From a virus: a stretch of 21,432 nt of DNA. A model generated the notes under the pieces. That model worked only from the letters and a program-made list of their open reading frames with translations, did not search any database and was not told the origin of the DNA. The translations under genes were made by a program, and so were the position numbers. Shown in pieces: positions 15,046 through 21,076 of this stretch (its first letter is position 1; each line of letters begins with the position of its first letter). The DNA is taken from positions 1 through 21,432 of the IMG/VR virus record IMGVR_UViG_3300048091_000048; one strand, written 5' to 3'.

Positions 15046-15922
15046 GCGGAACGTCCTATCCCATCGCAGCACCAACACAATCGGTCACCTGTTCCCTATC
15101 TGGCAGGAGATCCTCTGGCCTAAGGACATCAGCCGCGACCCCTGCGTCCGCAGCCGGGTCAAGGAAGTGACCGAGCTGCTGGGCAAAGACCTGACCATCC
15201 GCTCCATCGACAGCGCCAAGATCGAGGAACTGCGCCTGGCCCTGACCGCCAAGGGGAACAAGATCAACACCGTGGCCAACAAGCTGAACGCCCTGTCGAA
15301 GCTGTTGACCCACGGCGTCAAGACCAAGCAGATCGACTACGTCCCCCACTTTGAAGTTCCACGGGACCACTCGGTGGACCGGACCTACGTCCTGACGGAG
15401 GAAGAGGAAGACCGGCTGATCTCAGCCCTACCGTTGCGGTGGCAGGCCTTCGCCATCTTCCTGTCGGACACCGCCAGCCGGGGGTTCACGGAGTGTCAGG
15501 CCCTCAGGTGGCAGAACATCAACTGGGAGACGCGGGACTGCACGTTCCACAAGACCAAGACGGGAAAGCCTCGGACCATCCGCCTGTCCGCCGACGCCCT
15601 CGCCATCCTGCGGGAGCTGCAACGGCAAGGCTGGGAAGCCCCATGGGCGATCCTCGGGACTGAGGGCTACTCGACCCGGATCTGGCACCAGACGTGGCAG
15701 CTCGCGCTCGCCAAGGCTGGCCTGCCCAAGGGTGAAGTGGTTCCCTATACCTTCCGTCACACTCGGGCCACGCGGCTCGCCAGAACCAAGATGGACGTGC
15801 TGAAGTTGGCGGACTACCTCGGCCACTCCAACCTCACTACAACCAGACGTTACGTCCATCAGGACGCTTCGGATCAGGATGAGTTCGTCAAAAAGCTCGA
15901 ACGCAAACGCAACATTGGCTGA
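14942..15922 (+). CDS. int: Tyrosine-recombinase integrase
   Basis: 326-residue site-specific recombinase. A basic N-terminus (about 1-35) is likely the arm-binding region, a core-binding helical domain spans about 45-135, and the catalytic domain follows. Visible catalytic residues are Arg180 (DTASRGFTECQALRW), a Lys in HKTKTGKPR (Lys206), Arg272 in PYTFRHTRAT, His295 in YLGHSN and nucleophile Tyr304 in TRRYVH. The first His of the usual HxxR box is Tyr269, a tolerated change. GGGAG 6 bp before the ATG fixes the start. Next to the attP-like tRNA half at 16074 and near the polymerase gene, it fits temperate T7-like podoviruses such as integrase-bearing pelagiphages. It should mediate integration into a host tRNA gene. 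Confidence 0.95.
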   Translation: MARPRNDGWEADGVDRHGKRRRVMFKTEERAVDYERNVLSHRSTNTIGHLFPIWQEILWPKDISRDPCVRSRVKEVTELLGKDLTIRSIDSAKIEELRLALTAKGNKINTVANKLNALSKLLTHGVKTKQIDYVPHFEVPRDHSVDRTYVLTEEEEDRLISALPLRWQAFAIFLSDTASRGFTECQALRWQNINWETRDCTFHKTKTGKPRTIRLSADALAILRELQRQGWEAPWAILGTEGYSTRIWHQTWQLALAKAGLPKGEVVPYTFRHTRATRLARTKMDVLKLADYLGHSNLTTTRRYVHQDASDQDEFVKKLERKRNIG

Positions 15923-15948
15923 CCCTGAAGATCCTTGTAGACATACGC

Positions 15949-15986
15949 AGAACATCGAACTAAGAGAACGCATACAGAACAAGAAC
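15949..15986 (+). repeat. Four AGAAC repeats, candidate integrase arm-binding sites
   Basis: AGAAC occurs at 15949, 15965, 15976 and 15982 in an A-rich stretch between the integrase stop and the tRNA-like half. Composition is unlike the surrounding GC-rich DNA. Short direct repeats flanking a core are typical arm sites of tyrosine integrases; the role is inferred. Confidence 0.4.
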
Positions 15987-16033
15987 AAAGTGACACAGTG
16001 GCAAATACCTTCGCGATATCGTCACGATTGGCC

Positions 16034-16062
16034 TTGCTCTAAGTCTCGGAAATGTCTATCAC
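16034..16062 (+). promoter_or_regulatory. Candidate promoter directly upstream of the tRNA half
   Basis: TTGCTC (16034-16039), a 17-bp spacer and TATCAC (16057-16062) match sigma-70 boxes at 3/6 and 4/6 positions. The tRNA-like sequence starts 12 bp after the -10. If the phage supplies the 5' half of the tRNA at integration, it must also supply a promoter, and this is where it would be. Confidence 0.35.
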
Positions 16063-16073
16063 AACCGCTATGG

Positions 16074-16111
16074 GGCCATGTGGCGGAATGGTTACGCGCC
16101 GGTCTGCAAAA
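16074..16111 (+). other. Candidate attP core: 5' half of a tRNA-Cys (GCA) gene
   Basis: The sequence follows tRNA-Cys numbering from base 1 to base 39: acceptor strand GGCCATG (16074-16080), T8 and G9, D-arm GCG...CGC with AATGGTTA in the loop (16083-16097), anticodon stem CCGGT (16099-16103), and loop CTGCAAA with anticodon GCA at 16106-16108. After 16111 the expected complementary strand ACCGG is missing, and no T-arm or matching acceptor strand follows, so it is not a working tRNA gene. A tRNA fragment ending in the anticodon arm beside an integrase gene is the standard signature of an attachment core. Here the phage carries the 5' rather than the usual 3' half. Confidence 0.75.
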
Positions 16112-16192
16112 GCAAGGTTTAGGCCTACCAAAGGCCGACCCGCTGACCCCGCAAACCCTGTGAATTAAGACGTTTCCAAGGCGAATTAATTT

Positions 16193-16213
16193 GCACACGA
16201 TCATACCGTGTGC
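16193..16213 (+). repeat. Perfect 7-bp inverted repeat in the attP right arm
   Basis: GCACACG (16193-16199) and CGTGTGC (16207-16213) with a 7-nt centre. It lies just before the strong terminator. It could be an integrase or accessory-factor site, or part of an RNA structure. Two GAATTAA copies (16162 and 16183) lie upstream. Confidence 0.45.
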
Positions 16214-16220
16214 GAAAGCG

Positions 16221-16262
16221 CACCCACTCCGCTAGCGCAAGTAATGCGGATGTGGGTGTTTT
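16221..16262 (+). terminator. Strong intrinsic terminator downstream of attP
   Basis: The left arm CACCCACTCCGC (16221-16232) pairs with GCGGA and GTGGGTG (16246-16258), with a single bulged T at 16251, giving twelve base pairs. Four T residues follow directly. It stops rightward transcripts coming from the integrase and attP side before the membrane-protein and polymerase genes. Confidence 0.85.
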
Positions 16263-16280
16263 AACCTTGAAGGAAACGTG

Positions 16281-16907
16281 ATGCTATTGACGGACTTAAT
16301 ATCCCTCTGCAAACGTCCTTGGGGCCGGGTCCGCGTGACCTGTACCGAAGTGACCGGCGATGGCCTCGCCAAGTTGACGTTCAACCTACGGTCGTTTGAT
16401 GGCTCGCTTATGACAGGCGAGCGGACCTTCCCCATCGACACCAAGTTCGACACCTTTGAGCAGTTCGAGGAACAGCTTTGGGAGGGTCAGCTCTTTGAGA
16501 CGACGCCTGCTGAGTGCTGCGGGGAGACGCCTAGCTTGTGGTGGGCTGTGGGCGGGGTTGCGCTGGCCTCGGCGCTCGATTTGGTGATGTATGAGGTCTT
16601 CGGCGCCAATGTCACTACGCCCTTCGCGACCGGGGTGGTCATCCTGGCTATCGTCTTCGGCACCGCCCACGCGCTGCTGATGGCCTGCTGTGGCCCCATC
16701 CTGCACAACGTCCTGACCATCAAGCCCTACCTCACGCTCACCCCGTTTACGCCAAGAGAGTATTTCCTCGCCGCGCTGTGCGTCGTGCTGGCCTTGGTGG
16801 TCCCGGCGCTGATCGACCGTGGGGCCGCTCTCCGGGGCTGGTGTCATCGGGTGGAGTTCTATATCTATGACTGGATGGACTACCTAGCCACTAAATGTGG
16901 TAGGTAG
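16281..16907 (+). CDS. Membrane protein of unknown function with three transmembrane segments
   Basis: 208 residues. Residues 1-80 are a soluble domain (KLTFNLRSFDGSL, DTFEQFEEQLWEG). Predicted membrane segments lie at about 86-106, 117-140 and 161-178, with several Cys residues near them (CC at 79-80 and 136-137). AAGGAA 6 bp before ATG 16281 sets the start; a GTG at 16278 is an alternative. It is isolated between a strong terminator and a hairpin-promoter pair, so it is probably its own transcription unit. In the integrated order it would lie next to the host junction, where lysogenic-conversion or superinfection-exclusion genes are often found; this is speculation. No family recognised. 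Confidence 0.7.
   Translation: MLLTDLISLCKRPWGRVRVTCTEVTGDGLAKLTFNLRSFDGSLMTGERTFPIDTKFDTFEQFEEQLWEGQLFETTPAECCGETPSLWWAVGGVALASALDLVMYEVFGANVTTPFATGVVILAIVFGTAHALLMACCGPILHNVLTIKPYLTLTPFTPREYFLAALCVVLALVVPALIDRGAALRGWCHRVEFYIYDWMDYLATKCGR
16880..16907 (+). terminator. Hairpin covering the membrane-protein stop codon, directly before a promoter motif
   Basis: CTACCTA (16880-16886) pairs with TAGGTAG (16901-16907), and CCAC (16888-16891) with GTGG (16897-16900); one bulged G, loop TAAAT. It ends at the stop codon and abuts the promoter motif at 16908. There is no T-tract, so an RNA-processing role, as with RNase III sites near T7 promoters, is as likely as termination. Confidence 0.55.
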
Positions 16908-16930
16908 GGCAATCACGTCCATTCTGCATA
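16908..16930 (+). promoter_or_regulatory. Candidate phage RNA polymerase promoter, copy 2 (upstream of the polymerase gene)
   Basis: Exact 23-bp motif (begins GGCAATCACG, ends TTCTGCATA), identical to copies 3 and 4. It lies about 140 bp before the polymerase start codon and reads toward it. The core CACGTCCATTCTGCATA is 17 nt long and ends in CATA, comparable to the TATA that precedes +1 in T7 promoters. Confidence 0.7.
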
Positions 16931-17072
16931 CGTCCCGTTTGCCTTACATACACCCACACAGGCTCTGCCACCGTCCGCTTCGGGGACACCTGATCTGCCA
17001 GCAGTGGGGATCGGGTCCGGCATGTGCCCTCTCTTTTTTCCTAATCGTTACGCAACAGTGAAGGTCCAACAA

Positions 17073-19577
17073 ATGCTGATGTCGATCCAGACTGACATTG
17101 AGAATGCCATGGCCACCGAAGCCAAGGCTCGCCAAGACGCTGACAATGCAAAGACCACTGCTCGCGGTGTCTGGTCCGAGAGCAAGACCGGCACCCGTTA
17201 TCAGAAGTCCCTCACTCAGGCCTTCACCGACGTGGTGAGGGAGAAGCTGGCAGGGTTCGCACCGGGTAAGGCCGGGTCCAACATCCGTGCCATCAAGATG
17301 CTGGCCCAGACTGAGATCGAACCGGAGCTGCTGTCCCACCTCTTCGTGAAGGCCCTCCTGAACTCCCTGCCCCTCAAGAAGGGACGCCGCCTGCTACGCT
17401 CCAGCCTGTCCATCCGTGCTGGGGATCTCATCCATGACGAGCTGCGTATCCGGTTCTTCAACCAAACGAAGGAGCGAAAGGCCCTGCTGAAGAAACTGTT
17501 CAAGCAGTTCGACAAGCGGACCTACCCTCGCGACTGGCGTAAGCGGACCATCAAGAACTACTTCGATGCTGAGCAGATTAGCTGGACCCAGTGGGATGAT
17601 GGCCAGAAGCAGATGGTGGGCTATGCCCTCATGCTCTGGTTCCGTGACAGCACCGGCCTGATCGAGGCTCCATCCAACAGCCAGTATGTGGACCCTACCC
17701 AGGACTTCATCGACCACATCCAACAGATGATGGTGAAGCGTGTCCTCGACTACACGCTCTACAAGCCGATGGTGGTGAAGCCTATCCCATGGTCGCTCGA
17801 TAACCTCTTCCGTGGGGGCTACATCAACGACAGTGTGAAGCACTACCCGCTGGTGAAGCGTACCGGCGTGAAGGATGCTGCCGAGCTGATGACCCGTGAC
17901 TGGTCGCAGATCATCCCGGCAGTGAACGACCTGCAAGAGACGCCCTACCGTGTCAACAAGACCATGCTCAGCGTCCTACAGTGGGCGATGAACGAACGTC
18001 GTGGTGACATGGCTGGCCTTCCTCCCGCCGATCCCCGCCCTCTCCCGCCTGAGCCATTCGGCTATCGCGAGAACGAGGAAGTCACCAAGGCGCACAACCT
18101 CGTCTGCTTCAAGATCCACACGTTCAACCGTGAGATCAAGTCGAAGCGTCAGGCCGTGCTGATGACCATGGCGCTCGCAGCTAAGTACAAGGAGTTCGAC
18201 GCCATGTACTTTCCTCACAACCTCGACAGTCGTGGTCGCGCATACCCCATCGCTAGCTACCTTTCACCACAGGGACCAGATGCTACTAAATCCCTGTTGG
18301 AGTTTGGTCGCGGTGAGATCATCACGACTGAAGAGCAGGCGTGCTGGCTCGCCATTGCTTGCGCTAATGCTTACGGAAACGACAAGGTCTCTCTTCAGGA
18401 GAGAGCTGACTGGACCGTGGACAATGAAGAACTGATCGTCTCCGTTGCTAACAATCCGTACTCGGATGTTCGCTGGACCCACGCTAGTGAGCCGTTCCAG
18501 TTTCTGCGAGCCTGCCTCGAGTGGGCTGGCTTCCTGAAGACCGGCATCGGCTACATGACGCACATGGTCATCCCGGTAGACGCAACTTGCAGCGGCCTCC
18601 AGCACTACGCTGGCATGCTGCGTGATGAAGTCGGCGGTCAGGCTGTCAACCTCGTGCCCGGTCTGCCTCGGCAGGACGTGTACAAGGATGTCGCTGAAGT
18701 AACGATCCGCAAGCTGATGGAGACCAAGCCTGCCGACATCGCGATTGGTGAAGGCTCTAGCTTCATCATCAACTCGACCGACGTGGCGAAGAACCTGCTC
18801 AGCATCGGTATCGACCGCAAGATCACCAAGCGTCAGGTGATGGTCGTTCCTTATGCTGGCACCTACGCATCGTGCATGGCCTACACCCGCAAGGCGCTGG
18901 AAGACGAACGCTGGAACGAAGGCGTCGTCTGCCCGTGGGACTTGGAAGACCGGGAGATGGACCTCATCCACAACAACACGCTGTCTCAGCACATCTGGCA
19001 CAGCATCGACGAGGTGGTGGTCAAGGCAAAGGAAGCGATGAAGTGGATGACCACGGCAACGCGCGCCTACGTCAAGATCGCCAACCAGATGCCCGGTACC
19101 GCTAAGCAACGGGCTATCACCTGGGTGACGCCTGACGGCTTCCTCGTGACCCACTACAATGTGGACATGAAGAAGAAGCAGATGGCCACCTACCTAGACG
19201 GGCGGGTGGATCTTGTCCGCTATGAGCCGACCGAGAAGCTGGACGCGGGAGATATGGCCTCGGCTGTGGCTCCCAACTACGTCCACTCCATGGATGCCTG
19301 CCTGCTGCGCATGTCGGTGATCAAGGCGCGGTCGCTTCCTGTACCCATCACCTCGTTCTGCATGATCCACGACAGCTTCGGCGTCCACGCCACCCGCATG
19401 GGCGAGTTCCTGTCAGCCTGCATCCGCCCCAGCTTCGTCAAGATGTACGAGCGGGACGTGCTGGCCGACTTCCGGGACCGCCTGCTCATGACCCCTGAGC
19501 TGGAGCTGAACCCGCTGCCGACCAAGGGCACCCTCGATCTACAGGGCGTCCTCGATAGCGAGTTTTTCTTTTCCTGA
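17073..19577 (+). CDS. Single-subunit phage RNA polymerase (T7 gp1-like)
   Basis: 834 residues from ATG 17073 (AAGG 8 bp upstream), against 883 for T7. Catalytic residues are present: Asp503 in VDATCSGLQHY, Arg582 and Lys586 in DRKITKRQVM, Tyr594, and Asp767 in MIHDSFGVHA; they correspond to T7 Asp537, Arg627, Lys631, Tyr639 and Asp812. The Gly after T7 Tyr639 is Ala here. PNYVHSMDACLLR also matches. The promoter-specificity loop region (between TPDGFLVTHY and APNYVHS) differs strongly from T7, agreeing with a different promoter sequence. The C-terminus DSEFFFS is hydrophobic, like the T7 C-terminal foot. It transcribes middle and late phage genes. Its leader holds a promoter motif and a T-rich run (17029-17038) after a weak stem. 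Confidence 0.97.
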   Translation: MLMSIQTDIENAMATEAKARQDADNAKTTARGVWSESKTGTRYQKSLTQAFTDVVREKLAGFAPGKAGSNIRAIKMLAQTEIEPELLSHLFVKALLNSLPLKKGRRLLRSSLSIRAGDLIHDELRIRFFNQTKERKALLKKLFKQFDKRTYPRDWRKRTIKNYFDAEQISWTQWDDGQKQMVGYALMLWFRDSTGLIEAPSNSQYVDPTQDFIDHIQQMMVKRVLDYTLYKPMVVKPIPWSLDNLFRGGYINDSVKHYPLVKRTGVKDAAELMTRDWSQIIPAVNDLQETPYRVNKTMLSVLQWAMNERRGDMAGLPPADPRPLPPEPFGYRENEEVTKAHNLVCFKIHTFNREIKSKRQAVLMTMALAAKYKEFDAMYFPHNLDSRGRAYPIASYLSPQGPDATKSLLEFGRGEIITTEEQACWLAIACANAYGNDKVSLQERADWTVDNEELIVSVANNPYSDVRWTHASEPFQFLRACLEWAGFLKTGIGYMTHMVIPVDATCSGLQHYAGMLRDEVGGQAVNLVPGLPRQDVYKDVAEVTIRKLMETKPADIAIGEGSSFIINSTDVAKNLLSIGIDRKITKRQVMVVPYAGTYASCMAYTRKALEDERWNEGVVCPWDLEDREMDLIHNNTLSQHIWHSIDEVVVKAKEAMKWMTTATRAYVKIANQMPGTAKQRAITWVTPDGFLVTHYNVDMKKKQMATYLDGRVDLVRYEPTEKLDAGDMASAVAPNYVHSMDACLLRMSVIKARSLPVPITSFCMIHDSFGVHATRMGEFLSACIRPSFVKMYERDVLADFRDRLLMTPELELNPLPTKGTLDLQGVLDSEFFFS

Positions 19578-19588
19578 TCGTTCCCATA

Positions 19589-19620
19589 CCGTAAGTGTTG
19601 CAGATATGTGACACTTACGG
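19589..19620 (+). terminator. Perfect 10-bp hairpin after the RNA polymerase gene
   Basis: CCGTAAGTGT (19589-19598) pairs perfectly with ACACTTACGG (19611-19620), with a 12-nt loop. It starts 11 bp after the polymerase stop and ends 9 bp before a promoter motif. No T-tract follows, so it may be a processing site or a partial terminator separating host-read and phage-read transcription. Confidence 0.65.
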
Positions 19621-19629
19621 GCCGGGAGG

Positions 19630-19652
19630 GGCAATCACGTCCATTCTGCATA
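19630..19652 (+). promoter_or_regulatory. Candidate phage RNA polymerase promoter, copy 3
   Basis: Exact copy of the 23-bp motif, preceded by the G-rich sequence GGGAGG. First of two tandem copies, 50 bp apart, between the polymerase gene and the DNA-metabolism genes; T7 likewise has tandem promoters (phi1.1A and phi1.1B) just after gene 1. Confidence 0.75.
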
Positions 19653-19679
19653 CCCAAACGCAACCATTACGCTTCGGGA

Positions 19680-19702
19680 GGCAATCACGTCCATTCTGCA
19701 TA
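19680..19702 (+). promoter_or_regulatory. Candidate phage RNA polymerase promoter, copy 4
   Basis: Exact copy of the 23-bp motif, preceded by CGGGA. It ends 24 bp before the ATG of the next gene, leaving a short 5' leader with GGGA as a weak ribosome-binding site. Confidence 0.75.
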
Positions 19703-19726
19703 CCGAAACGCTCACCGGGACAGCCC

Positions 19727-19882
19727 ATGACCGACTTAGACCAAATCCGCGAGATCGTCCTCGACGCAGCCAGCGATGGCCTGCTGGGCGATCTGACGCC
19801 TGACGCGATCCGCGACGAGCTGGACCTGCTCAGCCCCGGCAAGCGTGAAGACTACCTCCAGACACTCTGGGACGAGCTGTGA
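19727..19882 (+). CDS. Small acidic protein (51 residues)
   Basis: Starts MTDLDQIREIVLDAASDGLL and ends LQTLWDEL. It is acidic and helical and is the first gene after the tandem promoters. An in-frame upstream start would run back through the promoters, so ATG 19727 is preferred. Small acidic proteins in this position in T7 relatives often inhibit host enzymes (for example T7 gp2 on host RNA polymerase); no such similarity is visible here. The stop overlaps the next GTG. Confidence 0.55.
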   Translation: MTDLDQIREIVLDAASDGLLGDLTPDAIRDELDLLSPGKREDYLQTLWDEL

Positions 19883-20037
19883 ACCGACTCGCCCAGATCA
19901 TGAAGGAGATCGTCGATATCGACACCCAACTGACCGCGCTCCGGTCTGAGCGGGTAGTCGCCTTCGACAGTCTCCGCACACTCAGAACGCGGCGCTCCGA
20001 CATGGTGCGTTCGCTCCAATCATCAGCAGAGAGATAA
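19879..20037 (+). CDS. Small coiled-coil-like protein (52 residues)
   Basis: GTG start overlapping the previous stop (GTGA); TAA lies directly before the SSB ATG. The product starts MNRLAQIMKEIVDIDTQLTA and continues with regularly spaced Leu/Ile/Val and charged residues (LRSERVVAFDSLRTLRTRR), which suggests a single long helix or coiled coil. Function unknown. Seamless coupling on both sides argues that it is translated. Confidence 0.5.
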   Translation: MNRLAQIMKEIVDIDTQLTALRSERVVAFDSLRTLRTRRSDMVRSLQSSAER

Positions 20038-20679
20038 ATGGCCGCAGCAGCCAAGAAGAAATACGTCAAGTACAAGACCCCGGTCGGCACCGCCGTCTAC
20101 CCGAAGCTCCACAAGGCTTACAAATGGGACGACGCATCCGAACGCTCACTGCCCAATCCTGACGGCGACCTGACCACTCGTCTCCGTCTGTCCAACAAGG
20201 ATGCGCAGGGTCTACTCAACGACATCAAGACCGCCATCAAGGACAGCGGCGTCAAGCCGAAGCACCTGCCCTACGAAGACGAAGTCGTCGATGGCAAGAA
20301 GACCGGCAACGTCCTGATCAAGCTCAAGGCCTATGGCAAGACCAAGGAAGGCGAGATCAACAAGATCAAGTTCTACGACAGCGCAGGCACTCCGCTGCGT
20401 GGCGTGATCAACGTGACCCCCGGCTCGACCATTGCTTTGCAGGGTTGGATCTCGGTCGCGAAGATGGGCGCTCGTATGAACATCCGTGAATGTCAGATCA
20501 TCGATCTCGCAGAGATGCAGGGCGAAGGCTTCGCCGCGCATGCAGGCGGCAGCTTCAAGGCTGACGACCTCGACGACGATGAGCTGGAAGAAACCGAAAC
20601 CAAGACCGCCGACACGACCGGCGAGGACACCGAAACTGAAACTGAAGAAACTTCCGACGCCAGCGACGACGAGTTCTAA
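20038..20679 (+). CDS. Single-stranded DNA-binding protein (T7 gp2.5-like)
   Basis: 213 residues with a basic start (MAAAAKKKYVKYKTPVGTAV) and an OB-fold-like body. The C-terminal tail of about 40 residues is highly acidic and ends SDASDDEF with a terminal Phe, the hallmark of gp2.5, whose tail contacts DNA polymerase and helicase-primase. It coats single-stranded DNA during replication and promotes annealing. The position after the polymerase gene and before endonuclease I is as in T7. The tail-coding DNA overlaps the probable start of the next gene. Confidence 0.9.
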   Translation: MAAAAKKKYVKYKTPVGTAVYPKLHKAYKWDDASERSLPNPDGDLTTRLRLSNKDAQGLLNDIKTAIKDSGVKPKHLPYEDEVVDGKKTGNVLIKLKAYGKTKEGEINKIKFYDSAGTPLRGVINVTPGSTIALQGWISVAKMGARMNIRECQIIDLAEMQGEGFAAHAGGSFKADDLDDDELEETETKTADTTGEDTETETEETSDASDDEF

Positions 20680-21076
20680 GGAACACGGCTACCGCTCTGG
20701 TCTTGAAGAGAAGATTGCTCAAGATCTGTTTGATGCGGGTGTGAACTTCGATTACGAAGAGTACCCGATCAAGTACGTCAAGCCTGAGAAGGCTGCTAAG
20801 TACACTCCCGACTTCGTTCTGCCCAATGGTTTGATCATCGAGACGAAAGGTCGCTTCCTCACCGACGACCGCCAGAAGATGATCCTCATTAAGCAGCAGC
20901 ACCCGGACCTCCCTATCAGGTTCGTCTTCTCGAACAGCCGTCAAAAGATCGGCAAGAAGTCGAAGACGACCTACGGGATGTGGTGCGAGAAGCACGGCTA
21001 TCCCTACGCCGACAAGGTGATCCCGAAGTCTTGGCTCACTGAGCCGAAGCACCCGAACAAACTGATTGATGAGTAG
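20636..21076 (+). CDS. Endonuclease I, Holliday-junction resolvase (T7 gp3-like), probable CTG start
   Basis: Resolves branched DNA and helps degrade host DNA. Counting from CTG 20636, it has 146 residues (T7: 149). The sequence GYRSGLEEK carries Glu24; Asp39, Asp59, Glu69 and Lys71 match T7 Glu35, Asp55, Glu65 and Lys67 with a constant offset of four. PDFVLPNG, ETKG and FCEKHG-like WCEKHGYPYADK are conserved. No ATG, GTG or TTG lies near the expected start: the nearest in-frame ATG (20579) would add a basic proline-rich stretch read from the SSB acid-tail DNA. GAGGA at 20623-20627 lies 8 bp before CTG 20636. An unused AAGGA also lies at 20678-20682. The call is firm, the start is inferred. 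Confidence 0.9.
   Translation: MKLKKLPTPATTSSKEHGYRSGLEEKIAQDLFDAGVNFDYEEYPIKYVKPEKAAKYTPDFVLPNGLIIETKGRFLTDDRQKMILIKQQHPDLPIRFVFSNSRQKIGKKSKTTYGMWCEKHGYPYADKVIPKSWLTEPKHPNKLIDE

Noticed and set aside
16072-16150. A complete tRNA gene
   Set aside because: An acceptor-like pairing of GGGGCCA with TGACCCC (6/7) exists, but there is no T-arm, no TTCGA-type loop and no 3' strand for the anticodon stem; only the 5' half is tRNA-like.
15879-16163. 94-codon frame across attP
   Set aside because: Its start lies inside the integrase gene in another frame and the product is read through arm repeats and the tRNA half.
16908-16930. Promoter motif read on the minus strand
   Set aside because: The reverse complement would transcribe against the known genes; all four copies share the gene strand.
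18264-19154. 296-codon minus-strand frame inside the polymerase gene
   Set aside because: Mirror of a strongly conserved gene in GC-rich DNA; no sign of independent coding.
20671-20690. Programmed +1 frameshift fusing SSB to endonuclease I
   Set aside because: The frames fit, but TTC TAA does not allow good re-pairing and the terminal Phe of the SSB tail is its functional end; a CTG start explains the data better.
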